A DNA stretch of 64,000 nt from Paracoccus sp. MKU1 (GCF_001447385.1 NZ_LLWQ01000154.1:93522-157521), one strand, 5' to 3'; positions 12,302-22,318 are shown, counted from the stretch's first letter. Made by a program: numbers and translations. The notes: a model not told the origin generated them from the sequence alone.

Positions 12302-13401
12302 TCGCGGCGATCCTGACGCTGAATGCCGGCTCGTCCAGCCTGAAATTCCGGGTCTTCGCGCGCGAAAGCCTGGCGCTGCTGGCCCGCGGCGCGGTCAGCC
12401 GCATCGGCGCGGATGCCGAACTGGTGGCCAGGCTGGCCGACGGGCCCGAGATCCGCAGCCTCGTCGTTGGCGGCGACCATGCCGCCGCCATGCAGGCGGT
12501 GCTGGATTTCGTCGATGCCCATGACGAGGGCTGGCGGATCGAGGCGGTGGCGCATCGCATCGTGCATGGCGGCACCCGCTACACCCGCTCGACCCCGGTG
12601 ACGCCGAAGGTGCTGGACGACCTGCGGGAATTGATCCCGCTGGCGCCGCTGCACCAGCCGCATGGCCTGGCCGCCATCGCCGCCGCCCGCCGGCTGGTGG
12701 GCGAGGCTGTGCCGAACCTGGCCTGCTTCGACACCGCCTTCCATGCCGGGCGCGATCCGCTGTTCACCCATTTCGCCCTGCCCGAGCCGCTGTTCGAGCA
12801 GGGTGTGCGCCGCTATGGCTTTCACGGCCTGTCCTATCAATGGCTGGCGCAGGTTCTGGCGCGCGATCATCCCGAGCTGCATCGCGGCCGGGTCGTCGCC
12901 GCGCATCTGGGCAATGGCGCCAGCCTTTGCGCGATGCGTCAGGGGCGCAGCGTCGATACCACCATGGGCATGACCGCGGTGGACGGCATTCCCATGGGTA
13001 CGCGCTCGGGCGCGGTCGATCCGGGCGCCATCCTGCTGATGCAGCGCAGCTTCGGCATGGCGCCCGAGGAGATCGAGGATCTGATCTATAACCGGTCGGG
13101 CCTTCTGGGCATGTCGGGCCGCTCGAACGATGTCGCGGCGCTGCTGACGGACGGCTCGGCGCAGTCGCGTTTCGCGCTGGATTACTTCGCGCTGAAATGC
13201 GCGCAGGCGGCGGCCGCCATGGCGGTCTCGCTGGGCGGCATCGACGCGATGGTCTTCACCGGCGGAATCGGCGAGAACGCCGCCCCGATGCGCGAGGCGA
13301 TCCTGCGCCGCATGGCGCCCTTGGGCGATTTCGTCCCCCTGGTCATCCCCGCCAACGAAGAGCGGATGATGGCGATGGAGGCCGCCGCGCTGCTGGCCTA
13401 G
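12298..13401 (+). CDS. ackA: Acetate kinase
   Basis: 367 residues, cytoplasmic ASKHA-fold kinase converting acetyl phosphate plus ADP to acetate plus ATP. Seen are LNAGSSSLKF at the N-terminus, HRIVHGG, FDTAFH, RYGFHGLSY, HLGNGAS and the C-terminal FTGGIGENA. All are diagnostic for AckA. It starts in the pta stop. Its stop codon interlocks with that of the converging phaC (CTAG at 13398-13401), leaving no room for a terminator. Confidence 0.96.
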   Translation: MIAAILTLNAGSSSLKFRVFARESLALLARGAVSRIGADAELVARLADGPEIRSLVVGGDHAAAMQAVLDFVDAHDEGWRIEAVAHRIVHGGTRYTRSTPVTPKVLDDLRELIPLAPLHQPHGLAAIAAARRLVGEAVPNLACFDTAFHAGRDPLFTHFALPEPLFEQGVRRYGFHGLSYQWLAQVLARDHPELHRGRVVAAHLGNGASLCAMRQGRSVDTTMGMTAVDGIPMGTRSGAVDPGAILLMQRSFGMAPEEIEDLIYNRSGLLGMSGRSNDVAALLTDGSAQSRFALDYFALKCAQAAAAMAVSLGGIDAMVFTGGIGENAAPMREAILRRMAPLGDFVPLVIPANEERMMAMEAAALLA

Positions 13402-15167
13402 CGTTGCCGAACATAGCTGCCCGGCGCGTCCTCCAGCACGGGATAGCCCGCCGCCGCAGCGCCCATTCCCGGCGGCGCCACCCGGCCGGCGGCGGAAAGG
13501 CGGGCCAGCCAGTCGCTCCAGGCCGGCCACCAGGAGCCCTCGCGCCAGGCGGCGGTGCGCAGCCAATCCTCGGGGGGCAGGCAGGTGTCGTCGGGATCCC
13601 GGGTGGCGATGCGGTAATGGCTGCCCGGCTGGGCGGGATCGAAGATGATGCCCGCCAGATGATCCTTGTCCGCCAGCACAAAGGTCAGTTCGGCATCGCT
13701 GAGACAGTGCAGCCGATAGACCGATCGCCAGGGCGCGACGTAATCCTCCTCGGTGCCGACGGCAAAGATCGGCGCGCGGATGCTGCGCAGCGCCACGATC
13801 CGGCCATCCGCCAGCATCCGGTCGCCGGCCAGCGCATTCTCCAGATAGAGCCGGCGCAGATATTCGCCCTGCATGCGATAGGGCATGCGCGTCGAATCGC
13901 TGCTCCAGGCCAGGATGTCGGTCATCGGCTCGCGCTCGCCCATCAGATAGGCGCGCACCAGGCGCGGCCAGACCAGGTCGTTCGCGCGCACGAAACGGAA
14001 CGCGCCCAGCATCTGCTCGGCCGTCAGGTAGCCGCGCTGCCGCATCACGCCTTCCAGGCTGTTGAGCTGGTCATGGTCGATGAACAGCGCCAGATCCCCC
14101 GGCTCGGCGAAATCCGTTTGCGCCGCCAGCAGCGAGACGCTGGCCAGCCGCCCGTCCCCGGCCCGAGCCATGGCCGCCGCCGCGATGGCCAGCAGCGTGC
14201 CGCCCAGGCAATAGCCGGCCGCATGGATGCCACGCCCGGGCAGGATGGCCGAGATCGCCTCCACCGCCGCCATCACCCCCAGCCGGCGGTAATCGTCCAG
14301 CGTCAGGTCGCGGTCCTCGGCGGTGGGGTTGCGCCAGGACAGGCAGAAGACCGTATGCCCGGCCTGCACCAGATGCCGGACCAGCGAGTTTTCCGGCGAC
14401 AGGTCGAGGATATAGTATTTCATGATCCAGGCCGGGATCAGCAGCACCGGCTCGGCCAGCACGGTTTCGGTGGCGGGGGCGTATTGGATCAGCTCGATCA
14501 GGTGGTTGCGAAAGATCACCTTGCCGGGCGTCGCCGCGACCTCCTGGCCGACCCGGAACTGCTCGGCCCCGACCGGGGGCTGGCCGGCGGCCAGCCGCGC
14601 CATGTCCTCGAACCAGTTGCGCATGCCGGCCAGATGGTTCAGCCCGCCGGTCCGCAGGGTGCGGGCGATGATCTCGGGATTGGTGAGGGGCAGGTTCGCC
14701 GGCGAGGCCATGTCGAGCCATTGCTGCACCATCGCTGACAAGAGATTCTCGTGATGCGGGTTGACCCCCGGCACGTCATGCGTGGCCTCGTGCCACCATT
14801 GCCGCGCCAGCAGGAAGCCCTGGGCCCAGATGCTGAAGGGCGGGCTCTGCCAGGCCGCGGCGGCGAAGCGCCGGTCCTGCGGCGGCGGCCGGATCACCGG
14901 CGCCGCCGTCGGATCGGCGGCAAGCGTGGCGATATGGGCGAGAAGCTCGGCCGTTTCGCGCGCGGCCTTGTCGGCCAGCTCCAGCCGCTTGCCCGGCGCC
15001 GCGGCCAGATGCGCCGACCAGTCGATCAGCGCCATGCCGAGCGCCAGCGGCGAGACGCCGGTGCCGAAGCCGGCGGCGACCGTCTCGCGCAGCCGGTCTA
15101 TGGCGCCATAGGGCGCGGCATCGGCCCCGACGGGGCCGGTTTCGGGGGTGTTCACCGTTTCCTTCAT
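13398..15167 (-). CDS. phaC: Poly(3-hydroxyalkanoate) synthase, class I type
   Basis: 589 residues, polymerising (R)-3-hydroxyacyl-CoA into PHB on granule surfaces. The lipase-like box is GYCLGG with the nucleophilic Cys; the Asp region is TEEDYVAPW and the catalytic His is in DKDHLAGI. The N-terminal PHA-synthase domain includes WAQGFLLARQWW. It is downstream of an alcohol dehydrogenase on the same strand. Together with pta-ackA it suggests an overflow module for acetyl units when electron acceptors run short. Most paracocci carry another phaC, so this may be the second copy. Confidence 0.92.
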   Translation of the reverse strand: MKETVNTPETGPVGADAAPYGAIDRLRETVAAGFGTGVSPLALGMALIDWSAHLAAAPGKRLELADKAARETAELLAHIATLAADPTAAPVIRPPPQDRRFAAAAWQSPPFSIWAQGFLLARQWWHEATHDVPGVNPHHENLLSAMVQQWLDMASPANLPLTNPEIIARTLRTGGLNHLAGMRNWFEDMARLAAGQPPVGAEQFRVGQEVAATPGKVIFRNHLIELIQYAPATETVLAEPVLLIPAWIMKYYILDLSPENSLVRHLVQAGHTVFCLSWRNPTAEDRDLTLDDYRRLGVMAAVEAISAILPGRGIHAAGYCLGGTLLAIAAAAMARAGDGRLASVSLLAAQTDFAEPGDLALFIDHDQLNSLEGVMRQRGYLTAEQMLGAFRFVRANDLVWPRLVRAYLMGEREPMTDILAWSSDSTRMPYRMQGEYLRRLYLENALAGDRMLADGRIVALRSIRAPIFAVGTEEDYVAPWRSVYRLHCLSDAELTFVLADKDHLAGIIFDPAQPGSHYRIATRDPDDTCLPPEDWLRTAAWREGSWWPAWSDWLARLSAAGRVAPPGMGAAAAGYPVLEDAPGSYVRQR

Positions 15168-15197
15168 GGCAGCGGGTCCCGGTAAGGAAGGGGTCTG

Positions 15198-15219
15198 GCC
15201 GGGCGCCGCCGCGCCCGGC
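15198..15219 (-). other. Intercistronic stem-loop between adh and phaC
   Basis: A perfect 9-bp stem (15198-15206 with 15211-15219) with a 4-base loop lies in the 59-base gap between the two minus-strand genes. It lacks a U tract. It may act as an attenuator or an mRNA end-protecting hairpin that sets the ratio of dehydrogenase to synthase. Confidence 0.45.
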
Positions 15220-15226
15220 GGATGGG

Positions 15227-16210
15227 TCAGGGCACCAGCACCGCCGCGCCGTCGAAACGACCGGCGCGCAGGTCGTCCAGCGCGCGATTGGCCTCGCGCA
15301 GCGGATAGGTCGTGGTTTCGGTCGCGATGCCGATTCGGGGCGCGAGGGACAGGAAGTCCAGCCCGTCCTGCCGCGTCAGGTTGGCGACCGAGGCGATCTG
15401 GCGTTCATGCCAGAGCAGCGCATAGGGAAAGGCCGGGATGTCGCTCATGTGGATGCCGGCGCAGACCACGCGGCCGCCTTTGCGCACCGCCTTCAGCGCC
15501 GCCGGCACCAGCTCGCCCACCGGGGCGAAGATGATCGCGGCATCCAGCGGCTCGGGCGGCGCCTGATCCGAGCCGCCGGCCCAGACCGCGCCCAGCTTGC
15601 GCGCAAATTCCTGCGAGCGCAGGTCGCCGGGGCGGGTGAAGGCATGGACCGCACGGCCCTGCCACGCCGCCACCTGCGCGACGATATGCGCCGCGGCGCC
15701 GAAGCCGTAAAGCCCCAGACGCGGCGCCTCGCCGGCGATCACCAGCGCGCGCCAGCCGATCAGCCCGGCGCAAAGCAGGGGCGCCAGCGCCACGTCCTCG
15801 CCCGCCTCGCCCAGGGGAAAGGCGAAACGGGCGTCGGCAATCACCGCGGTCGCATAGCCGCCGTCCCGCGTGTAGCCGGTAAAGCCCGGCGCGTCGCACA
15901 GGTTCTCGCGCCCCTCGCGGCAATAGGGGCAGGCGCCGCAGCTATGGCCCAGCCAGGGGATGCCGACCCGCTGGCCGGGGGCAAGGCCGGCGACGCCGGG
16001 GCCGAGCGCCTCGATCCGGCCGACGATCTCGTGCCCCGGGATGATCGGCAGCACCGGGTCGGGCAATTCGCCATCGACCACATGCAGGTCGGTGCGGCAG
16101 ACGCCGCAGGCCGAGACGCGGACGCGGATCTCGCCCGGTCCGGGCTCGCGGTCGGGAAGCTCGGTCCAGACCAGCGGCGCGCCGATCCTCTCCAGCAGCA
16201 TGGCATGCAT
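15227..16210 (-). CDS. Zinc-dependent alcohol dehydrogenase (MDR family)
   Basis: 327 residues, medium-chain dehydrogenase. The catalytic zinc site is [10 protein letters not shown] with GHEIVG, and the structural zinc lobe is [15 protein letters not shown]. The nucleotide-binding region is the degenerate-looking [10 protein letters not shown]. Substrate cannot be read from sequence; ethanol or another short primary alcohol, with NAD, is likely. It is the first gene of the adh-phaC pair and faces pta-ackA, so it may oxidise or form alcohol linked to acetyl-CoA overflow. The start at 16210 follows GGGAGAGGG on the minus strand. Confidence 0.88.
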   Translation of the reverse strand: MHAMLLERIGAPLVWTELPDREPGPGEIRVRVSACGVCRTDLHVVDGELPDPVLPIIPGHEIVGRIEALGPGVAGLAPGQRVGIPWLGHSCGACPYCREGRENLCDAPGFTGYTRDGGYATAVIADARFAFPLGEAGEDVALAPLLCAGLIGWRALVIAGEAPRLGLYGFGAAAHIVAQVAAWQGRAVHAFTRPGDLRSQEFARKLGAVWAGGSDQAPPEPLDAAIIFAPVGELVPAALKAVRKGGRVVCAGIHMSDIPAFPYALLWHERQIASVANLTRQDGLDFLSLAPRIGIATETTTYPLREANRALDDLRAGRFDGAAVLVP

Positions 16211-16322
16211 CCGCCCTCTCCCTTCGTGGGGTCATGTCCAATATGCGGATGGTGGACCGGGCTTGTAAATGGGCGCGGCCTTTGGTCGCGGCACCCGGCG
16301 CGCAGGGACCGGGGCCGGCCGG

Positions 16323-17096
16323 TCACGCTGCCGCGTGCGGCAGCACCCAGATGCCGCTGTCGGGCACGGCATTGACGCGCAGCCGGCAGCCATAGGCGCG
16401 AGACAGCGCCTCGTCGGTCAGCACCTCCTCGGGCCGGCCCTGGCACAGCACGCACCCGCCGCTCATCAGCACCAGCTTTTGCGCGAAAAGCGCGGTCAGG
16501 TTCAGGTCGTGCATGACCGCGACCACGCCGCCGCCGGTCCGGGCATAATCGGCGGCCAGCCGCATCACCGTCAGCTGATGGGCGATGTCGAGGCTGCTGA
16601 CCGGCTCGTCCAGCATCAGCCAGCGCGGGCCCGCATCATCGACCGGCTGCCAGACCTGCGCCAGCACGCGGGCAAGCTGCACCCGCTGCTGTTCGCCGCC
16701 CGACAGCTCCTGGTAGAGCCGGCCGGAAAAGCCCGGCAGATCGACCGCCGCCAGCGCCTTGGGAACCAGCGCATCGGCGCGCTCGCCGCGGGCCTCGACG
16801 CCGATGCGCACCACCTCGGCCACGGTGAAGGGGAATGACAGCGCGGCGGCCTGCGGCAGCACGCCCCGGCGCCGCGCCAGCTCCTCGGGCGACAGGCCGG
16901 CGATGTCGCTGCCGTTCAGAGCGATGCGGCCGCGGCAGGGCAGCTCTCCGGTCAGGCTGCGCATCAGCGTGGTCTTGCCCGAGCCGTTCGGCCCGACGAG
17001 GGCGGTGAACTCGCCCGCCCGCGCCTCGACCGAGACGCCGTGCAGGATCTCCTTGCGGCCAAGGCTGACCCGGATGTCGGTGGCGATCAGGCTCAT
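16323..17096 (-). CDS. hmuV: Haem ABC transporter ATPase HmuV
   Basis: 257-residue ATPase of the haem importer. Walker A is GPNGSGKT (residues 35-42), the signature is LSGGEQQR, Walker B is WLMLDEP and the switch is AVMHDLN. The start at 17096 overlaps the hmuU stop; the frame is open further upstream but that part is only a shadow of hmuU. It is the last gene of hmuSTUV, transcribed leftwards. Length and the YQELSGGEQQRVQLARVL segment are typical of HmuV. Confidence 0.94.
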   Translation of the reverse strand: MSLIATDIRVSLGRKEILHGVSVEARAGEFTALVGPNGSGKTTLMRSLTGELPCRGRIALNGSDIAGLSPEELARRRGVLPQAAALSFPFTVAEVVRIGVEARGERADALVPKALAAVDLPGFSGRLYQELSGGEQQRVQLARVLAQVWQPVDDAGPRWLMLDEPVSSLDIAHQLTVMRLAADYARTGGGVVAVMHDLNLTALFAQKLVLMSGGCVLCQGRPEEVLTDEALSRAYGCRLRVNAVPDSGIWVLPHAAA

Positions 17097-18172
17097 AGGT
17101 CCAGCACCCCCCGGTTGCGCAGCAGGATCCACAGGAAGAACGGCCCGCCCATGATGGCTGTGACGATGCCGATCGGCAGCTCGGCCGGGGCGATGACGGT
17201 GCGGCTGACCATGTCGGCCAGCAGCAGCGCGACCGCGCCCAGAAGTGCCGAGTTGACCAGCAGCCAGCGGTGATCCGGCCCGCTGGCCAGCCGCAGCAGA
17301 TGCGGCACGACGATGCCGACGAAGCCGATGCCGCCCGAGACCGCCACGGCTGCGCCGGTAGCGGCTGCGACGGTCAGGATGGCGCGGTTCTTGACCTTCT
17401 GCACCCGGATGCCGACATGGCCGGCCGCAGCCTCTCCCAGCGCCAGCGCGTTCAGCCCGCGCGCCAGCCAGGGGGCGTAGAGCAGGGCCAGCGCCATGAT
17501 CGGCGCCCCGGCCAGCAGCTTGGGCCAGTTCGCCCCGGCCAGCGAGCCGAGGCCCCAGAAGGTCAGGTCGCGCAATTCCCGGTCGTTGGCGCGCAGGATC
17601 ACCACGCCGGACAGCGCCCCCATGATCGCCGCCAGCGCGATGCCGGCCAGCAGCATGGTCGCGACCGAGGTGCGCCCGCGCCGCGTGGCGATGCGGTAAA
17701 GCGCCATGGTGGTCAGCCAGCCGCCGGCAAAGGCGGCGACGGGCACCAGATACCAGCCAAAGAACGCCGCGATCCCGGCTGGCAGCGTGCTGCCCAGCAC
17801 GATGGCCAGGATCGCGCCCAGCGAGGCGCCGGAGCTGACGCCGACGATGCCCGGATCGGCCAGCGGGTTGCGGAACAGCCCCTGCATCACCGCGCCCGAA
17901 ACCGCCAGCGAGGCGCCGACGAAGATGCCCATCAGCACGCGCGGCAGGCGGATGTCCATCAGCACCACCCGGTCCTGCACCGCAAGCTCGCGCCCCGCCA
18001 TCAGGTCCGAGACCGCCCGCGCGAGCGAGGTCCCCGAGGCGCCCCAGCCCAGCGAGATCACCGCCACCCCGGCCAGAAGTAGCGCCAGGAACAGGCCAAG
18101 GCGCCGGGCGCGATGGCTGCGGTCGCCTTCCAGCCGTTCGGGGCGAAGGTCGGGCGTCACGGCCACCATCAC
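17093..18172 (-). CDS. hmuU: Haem ABC transporter permease HmuU (FecCD family)
   Basis: 359-residue inner-membrane permease with about ten hydrophobic helices. FecCD-family hallmarks are RLPRVLMGIFVGASLAVSG, MQGLFRNPLADP and GFVGIVVPHLLRL. Its stop overlaps hmuV and its start overlaps the hmuT stop, consistent with one operon. It transports haem from HmuT into the cytoplasm. Confidence 0.95.
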   Translation of the reverse strand: MMVAVTPDLRPERLEGDRSHRARRLGLFLALLLAGVAVISLGWGASGTSLARAVSDLMAGRELAVQDRVVLMDIRLPRVLMGIFVGASLAVSGAVMQGLFRNPLADPGIVGVSSGASLGAILAIVLGSTLPAGIAAFFGWYLVPVAAFAGGWLTTMALYRIATRRGRTSVATMLLAGIALAAIMGALSGVVILRANDRELRDLTFWGLGSLAGANWPKLLAGAPIMALALLYAPWLARGLNALALGEAAAGHVGIRVQKVKNRAILTVAAATGAAVAVSGGIGFVGIVVPHLLRLASGPDHRWLLVNSALLGAVALLLADMVSRTVIAPAELPIGIVTAIMGGPFFLWILLRNRGVLDL

Positions 18173-19044
18173 GACCCCGCATAGATCAGGTCATGCAGCT
18201 CGACCGCCGCCTCGCCGGTGCGGGGGCCGAAGCCCAAGAGCTTCAGCCCGTCCATCATCACCACCGCCCCCGCGCGTCCGGCCGGCGTCTGGGCCAGCGC
18301 CGGCATCGCCAGCACGGCCTCCTTCGCCGCCGTGTGGCTGCTGCCGCCATTCGCCTCGGCATCCACCCGCTCGTCGCCGCGCCGCATCATCAGGATGACA
18401 TCGGGCGCGGCCTCGATCACCGCCTCATCGGTGACGGGCTTGTAGCCTTGGACGCCCTGCATGGCGTTCTGCGCCCCGGCCAGGCGGATGATGCCGTCCG
18501 CCGCGGTGTCCGCGCCGCCGGCCATGACCCGCCCGCCCTGCAAGGACAGCACGAACAGCACCTTTTTCGGCGTCCCCACCGCCTGCGCCCGACCCAGGGC
18601 CGCTTGCAGGTCGGCCGCCAGCTGTTCATGCAGCGCGCGGCCCTTTTCCGGCACGCCGAGCGCCTCGGCCACCGCATCGACCTTGTCCAGCACGCCCTCG
18701 GCGTCATAGCGTTCCGCGACGCTGACAAAGGCCACCCCGGCCGATTCAAGCACCGCGACCGCCTCGGGCGGGCCGGCGCCGTCCTCGGCGACGATCAGGT
18801 CGGGCGAGACCGACAGCACCCCTTCGGGCGACAGCGCGCGGACATAGCCGACATCGGGCAGGGCATTGGCCTCGGGCGGCCAGTTCGAGGTGGTGTCGCG
18901 GCCGATCAGCCGCGCCTCTTCGCCAAGCGCATAGACGATCTCGGTCACCGAGCCGCCCAGCGACAGCACGCGCCGGGCCTCGGGATAGCTGTCCGCGCCG
19001 GCCGTGCCGGCCAGCAGGATCAGGGCGAGGGCCAGCCGTTTCAT
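18169..19044 (-). CDS. hmuT: Periplasmic haem-binding protein HmuT
   Basis: 291 residues with a short signal peptide (MKRLALALILLAGTAGA). It is a class III solute-binding protein for haem; RRVLSLGGSVTEIVYALGEE near the mature N-terminus and PDVGYVRALSPEGVLSV are family features. The start at 19044 was chosen because it gives the signal peptide and overlaps the hmuS stop by 4 bases. Longer open frame upstream is a shadow inside hmuS. Confidence 0.94.
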   Translation of the reverse strand: MKRLALALILLAGTAGADSYPEARRVLSLGGSVTEIVYALGEEARLIGRDTTSNWPPEANALPDVGYVRALSPEGVLSVSPDLIVAEDGAGPPEAVAVLESAGVAFVSVAERYDAEGVLDKVDAVAEALGVPEKGRALHEQLAADLQAALGRAQAVGTPKKVLFVLSLQGGRVMAGGADTAADGIIRLAGAQNAMQGVQGYKPVTDEAVIEAAPDVILMMRRGDERVDAEANGGSSHTAAKEAVLAMPALAQTPAGRAGAVVMMDGLKLLGFGPRTGEAAVELHDLIYAGS

Positions 19045-20081
19045 TCCGCCGCCTCGGCTAGCGCCGGCAGGCCGGCGACCAGCGCCGCCCATTGCTCGGC
19101 ATCGCCGCCCTTTTCCGGGCGCAGCCCGAAGCATTGGAAGATCAGCGCCCCCTCGGCATTGAACGCCTCGACCGAGATCGCCGGGCCGCGCTTGGTCGGC
19201 TTGTCCACCGCCCAGACCTCGGCGACGTGATCGCCGCGCAGATGCAGGTTGAAGCGCGGGTCCATCACGTTCAGCCACGGCCCCATGGGTTTCAGCGAAT
19301 GGAGCTTGCCGGAATGGATCTCGATGCAGCCCATGTTGCCGACGAAGAACATCACGCCGACGCCGCCGGCATGGACACGCTCCAGCAGCGCCGGCACCGC
19401 CTCGACGGCCAGAGGCCGCACCAGGGGCGCGCCGGCGATGCGATAGGCGCCCAGCCGGTTCATCTTGAGCCGGCGGATCAGGATGTTGAACTGATGCGTG
19501 TCGGTCATGCCGGCCCATTCCCGGCGCAGCGCATCGGCGCGCTCGCCGCTGGCCTTGGGCGGTTCGGCCGGCGCGCGGGGCTCGAATCGGGCGCTGTCCG
19601 ACTGGTCCGGCAACGCCAATTCACGGCGCAGCGCCTCCCAGGCCGTCTGGTCCGAGCCCTCGCGCAGATGGACCTTGTGCACGGCATCGCCCGCCGCGTC
19701 GAAGACCTGGATCGAGCGGCGGGTGCCCGTCTCGGCCTCTTGCTGGACCGCGAAGGCATGCACCCAATGGCGCGGAAAGATGCGCAGGTCGATCTCGGGG
19801 TCCACGGTCATGGCGGCATGCTCGCCATCGTGGAAATCGTTATAGGTGCCGACCTTCTCGATCACGCAGGAGCGGTTGCGGGTCAGCGCCATCACCTCGC
19901 CCAGGGCCTGCACCTGCGGGATGAGCCGGCCGGGCAGCGGGTCGATGCGGGTGGCGCCGTGGCCGACCCGGGCCGCGACCAGCGCGGCCTCGGGGACGCC
20001 CAGCCGCTCGGCCAGGTCAAAGGGGCGGCCGCCGTCCTCGGCCAGGATGCGGCGCAGAGCCGCCGGAGAATGATCGGTCAT
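19041..20081 (-). CDS. hmuS: HmuS, haem-degrading/haem-handling protein
   Basis: 346-residue cytoplasmic protein of the HemS/ChuS family with two homologous halves, which receives imported haem and can break the porphyrin ring. Seen are ALTRNRSCVIEKVGTYNDF in the first half and VHAGGVGVMFFVGNMGCIEIHSG in the second. The start at 20081 (MTDHSPAALRR) follows GAAAGGCAC on the minus strand. It is the first gene of hmuSTUV and is divergent from hmuR. Confidence 0.93.
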   Translation of the reverse strand: MTDHSPAALRRILAEDGGRPFDLAERLGVPEAALVAARVGHGATRIDPLPGRLIPQVQALGEVMALTRNRSCVIEKVGTYNDFHDGEHAAMTVDPEIDLRIFPRHWVHAFAVQQEAETGTRRSIQVFDAAGDAVHKVHLREGSDQTAWEALRRELALPDQSDSARFEPRAPAEPPKASGERADALRREWAGMTDTHQFNILIRRLKMNRLGAYRIAGAPLVRPLAVEAVPALLERVHAGGVGVMFFVGNMGCIEIHSGKLHSLKPMGPWLNVMDPRFNLHLRGDHVAEVWAVDKPTKRGPAISVEAFNAEGALIFQCFGLRPEKGGDAEQWAALVAGLPALAEAAE

Positions 20082-20231
20082 CGCAGTGCCTTTCGCTGCT
20101 GTTGCATGCCCGGTCCGCCCCGGAGCGATGCGCAAGGAATCATTGACAGTTTTACTAAGATTATTTTAACCCGCGCAAGATGCCAGCCCCGTGGCCAGCC
20201 GGAAACTTCATGACATGACGACGGGGATCAC
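20082..20231. promoter_or_regulatory. Divergent hmuS/hmuR promoter region
   Basis: This 150-base gap between divergent haem-uptake genes has an AT-rich core at 20140-20170. A TTGACA (20143-20148) could be the -35 of a rightward promoter for hmuR, though no good -10 at ideal spacing is evident. Iron control (Fur, Irr or RirA) is expected for such loci, but I could not identify a convincing named box. Confidence 0.4.
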
Positions 20232-22292
20232 ATGCCACGCCATTCGATTCGCGGCGCGTTGCTGGCCGGAACCACCTGCCTGACCGCCTTGACCTTTACG
20301 CACCCGCTGCTGGCGCAGGAACGCGCCGGGGCCGGGACTGCCCAGTCCACCTATGTGCTCGACCAGATCGTGCTGCGCGCCGGCAAGCCCAAGGTGGCCT
20401 CGGAGGTGCCGCAATCGGTTTCCGTGGTCGACAGCCAGCAGCTTCAGGACATCGACCCCGGCCATATCGGCGAGGTGCTGGCCACGGTGCCCGGCGTCGC
20501 CGGCGTCGGCTCGGGCAGTTTCTTCGGGCAGGGGTTCAACATCCGCGGATTCGGTTCTTCGGGGGCCGCGGCTTCGGAATCAGGCATCGTCCAACTGATC
20601 GACGGGGAAGAGAAATATTACGAATCCTATCGCCAGGGCGCCTTGTTCGTGGAACCGGACTTCCTGCGCCAGGTCGAGGTGTTGCGCGGTCCCGGCTCGT
20701 CCACGCTTTACGGTTCGGGCGCGCTTGGCGGCGTGATCGCCATGGAGACGATCGAGGCCAGCGACCTGATTGCCGAGGGCCAGACTTTCGGCGGCCGGGC
20801 CAAGCTGGGCTATGCCAGCAATCCCGACACGGTGCTGGGCAGCGTCGCGCTTGGCTGGCGCCCGGCTGAGGATTTCGAGGCGCTCGCTGCATTTTCCTGG
20901 CGCAAGCTGGGCGATACCAAGGATGCGGACGGCAATACCACCGTGCGCGCGAACTCCAAGACGCCGAACCTGCTTCTGAAAGCGAAGAAGACCTTCGGCG
21001 ACCAGTATGTCGCCTTCTCCTACCAGCATCTGGAGGCCAAGGGCGACGATCAGGACTTCAACCAGCTCGAAGGTGCGCAGGCCGGGCTGTTTCCCGGCTT
21101 TCCGGGTTGGGGGGTTGGCGACATCACGACCCGCGACCAGACCGCGCGCTTCATCTGGGGCTGGAACCCCGAAGACAATCGCTACATCGACCTGACCGCG
21201 ACGCTGTCCTATACCAACACGCTCAAGGACGTGCGGCAGGGCGACGACCCGGACGAGCCGATCATGGCTTCTCTGCTGGGAGAACGCGACTATCGGCTGT
21301 GGAAATTCAAGCTGAGCAACGTCGCAGACCTGTCTGGGGCGGGTTACGACCACCACCTGACCACCGGTGCCGAGGTGCTGAAACAGGACCGCTCCTCCAG
21401 CGTTCCGTCGAGTTCGCATCCCGAGGCCTATACCCGCGCCTGGGCCGCCTATGCGTTGTCAGAATTGACCTGGGGCGACCTGACGATCAATTCCGGCCTG
21501 CGTTACGAAAAGCAGCGCACCGAGCCGAAATCCTCGGTCACGGTGACGGATGACACCTACGACGCGGATTCGGTCGAACCGCAGGTCGCCGCCATCTACC
21601 GCCTGAACGACAGCCTGTCGGTCTTTGGTTCGGTGGCTTTCGTGAACCGCATGCCGACGGTGGACGAGCTTTACGACAGCTTCATGGGAGGCGCGCCTTC
21701 GGGTGACCTGAAGGACGAGAAGGGCAAGAACATCGAACTGGGCCTGTCCTATCGCGGCAGCGGCATCCTCACCGCGAGCGACGAGGCGGTGGTGAAGCTG
21801 ACGCTGTTCCGAAACCATATCGACGACATGATCGTGCGCACCAATGCGCCCGCGCCGATGCCGGCCTATGAAAACATCGACCGCGCCTATCTGCGCGGCG
21901 GCGAGCTGGAGGCGACCTACAGCATCGACGCCTTCGAACTGGGCGCTGCGGTCTCGGTCGTCGATGGCAAGGATCAGGACGGCACGGTGCTGGACACGCT
22001 TCCGAACGACCGCGTGACCTTGCAGGCGATCTGGCAGGCCAGCGACGCCTGGCGGCTGGGCCTGCGCAGCACCCTGGCCAAGGGCCGTGACAAGGCGGAT
22101 GGCGAACATCGCGCCGGCTATGGCGTGCACGACGTCTTCGCCACCTGGACGCCGCAATCCGGGGCGGCGGCCGGCATCGAGCTGCATGTCGGCGTCGACA
22201 ATATTGCCGACCGCGACTATACTCCCGCCACCTGGTTCAGCGGTCCGGCGCCGGGGCGGAACTTCAAGCTGTCGGTCTCGCGCAGCTTCTGA
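20232..22292 (+). CDS. hmuR: TonB-dependent haem/haemoglobin receptor HmuR
   Basis: 686-residue outer-membrane receptor that imports haem with TonB energy. A signal peptide ends near HPLLAQ; a TonB-box-like DQIVLRAG and plug domain (VPQSVSVVDSQQL, RQVEVLRGPGSSTLYGSGAL) follow, then a 22-strand barrel ending in a terminal Phe. Length fits the haemoglobin/transferrin/lactoferrin receptor family. It is divergent from hmuSTUV and followed by a terminator. Confidence 0.93.
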   Translation: MPRHSIRGALLAGTTCLTALTFTHPLLAQERAGAGTAQSTYVLDQIVLRAGKPKVASEVPQSVSVVDSQQLQDIDPGHIGEVLATVPGVAGVGSGSFFGQGFNIRGFGSSGAAASESGIVQLIDGEEKYYESYRQGALFVEPDFLRQVEVLRGPGSSTLYGSGALGGVIAMETIEASDLIAEGQTFGGRAKLGYASNPDTVLGSVALGWRPAEDFEALAAFSWRKLGDTKDADGNTTVRANSKTPNLLLKAKKTFGDQYVAFSYQHLEAKGDDQDFNQLEGAQAGLFPGFPGWGVGDITTRDQTARFIWGWNPEDNRYIDLTATLSYTNTLKDVRQGDDPDEPIMASLLGERDYRLWKFKLSNVADLSGAGYDHHLTTGAEVLKQDRSSSVPSSSHPEAYTRAWAAYALSELTWGDLTINSGLRYEKQRTEPKSSVTVTDDTYDADSVEPQVAAIYRLNDSLSVFGSVAFVNRMPTVDELYDSFMGGAPSGDLKDEKGKNIELGLSYRGSGILTASDEAVVKLTLFRNHIDDMIVRTNAPAPMPAYENIDRAYLRGGELEATYSIDAFELGAAVSVVDGKDQDGTVLDTLPNDRVTLQAIWQASDAWRLGLRSTLAKGRDKADGEHRAGYGVHDVFATWTPQSGAAAGIELHVGVDNIADRDYTPATWFSGPAPGRNFKLSVSRSF

Positions 22293-22318
22293 CCCGCCTC
22301 ACCGACGCCGCAGGCATG

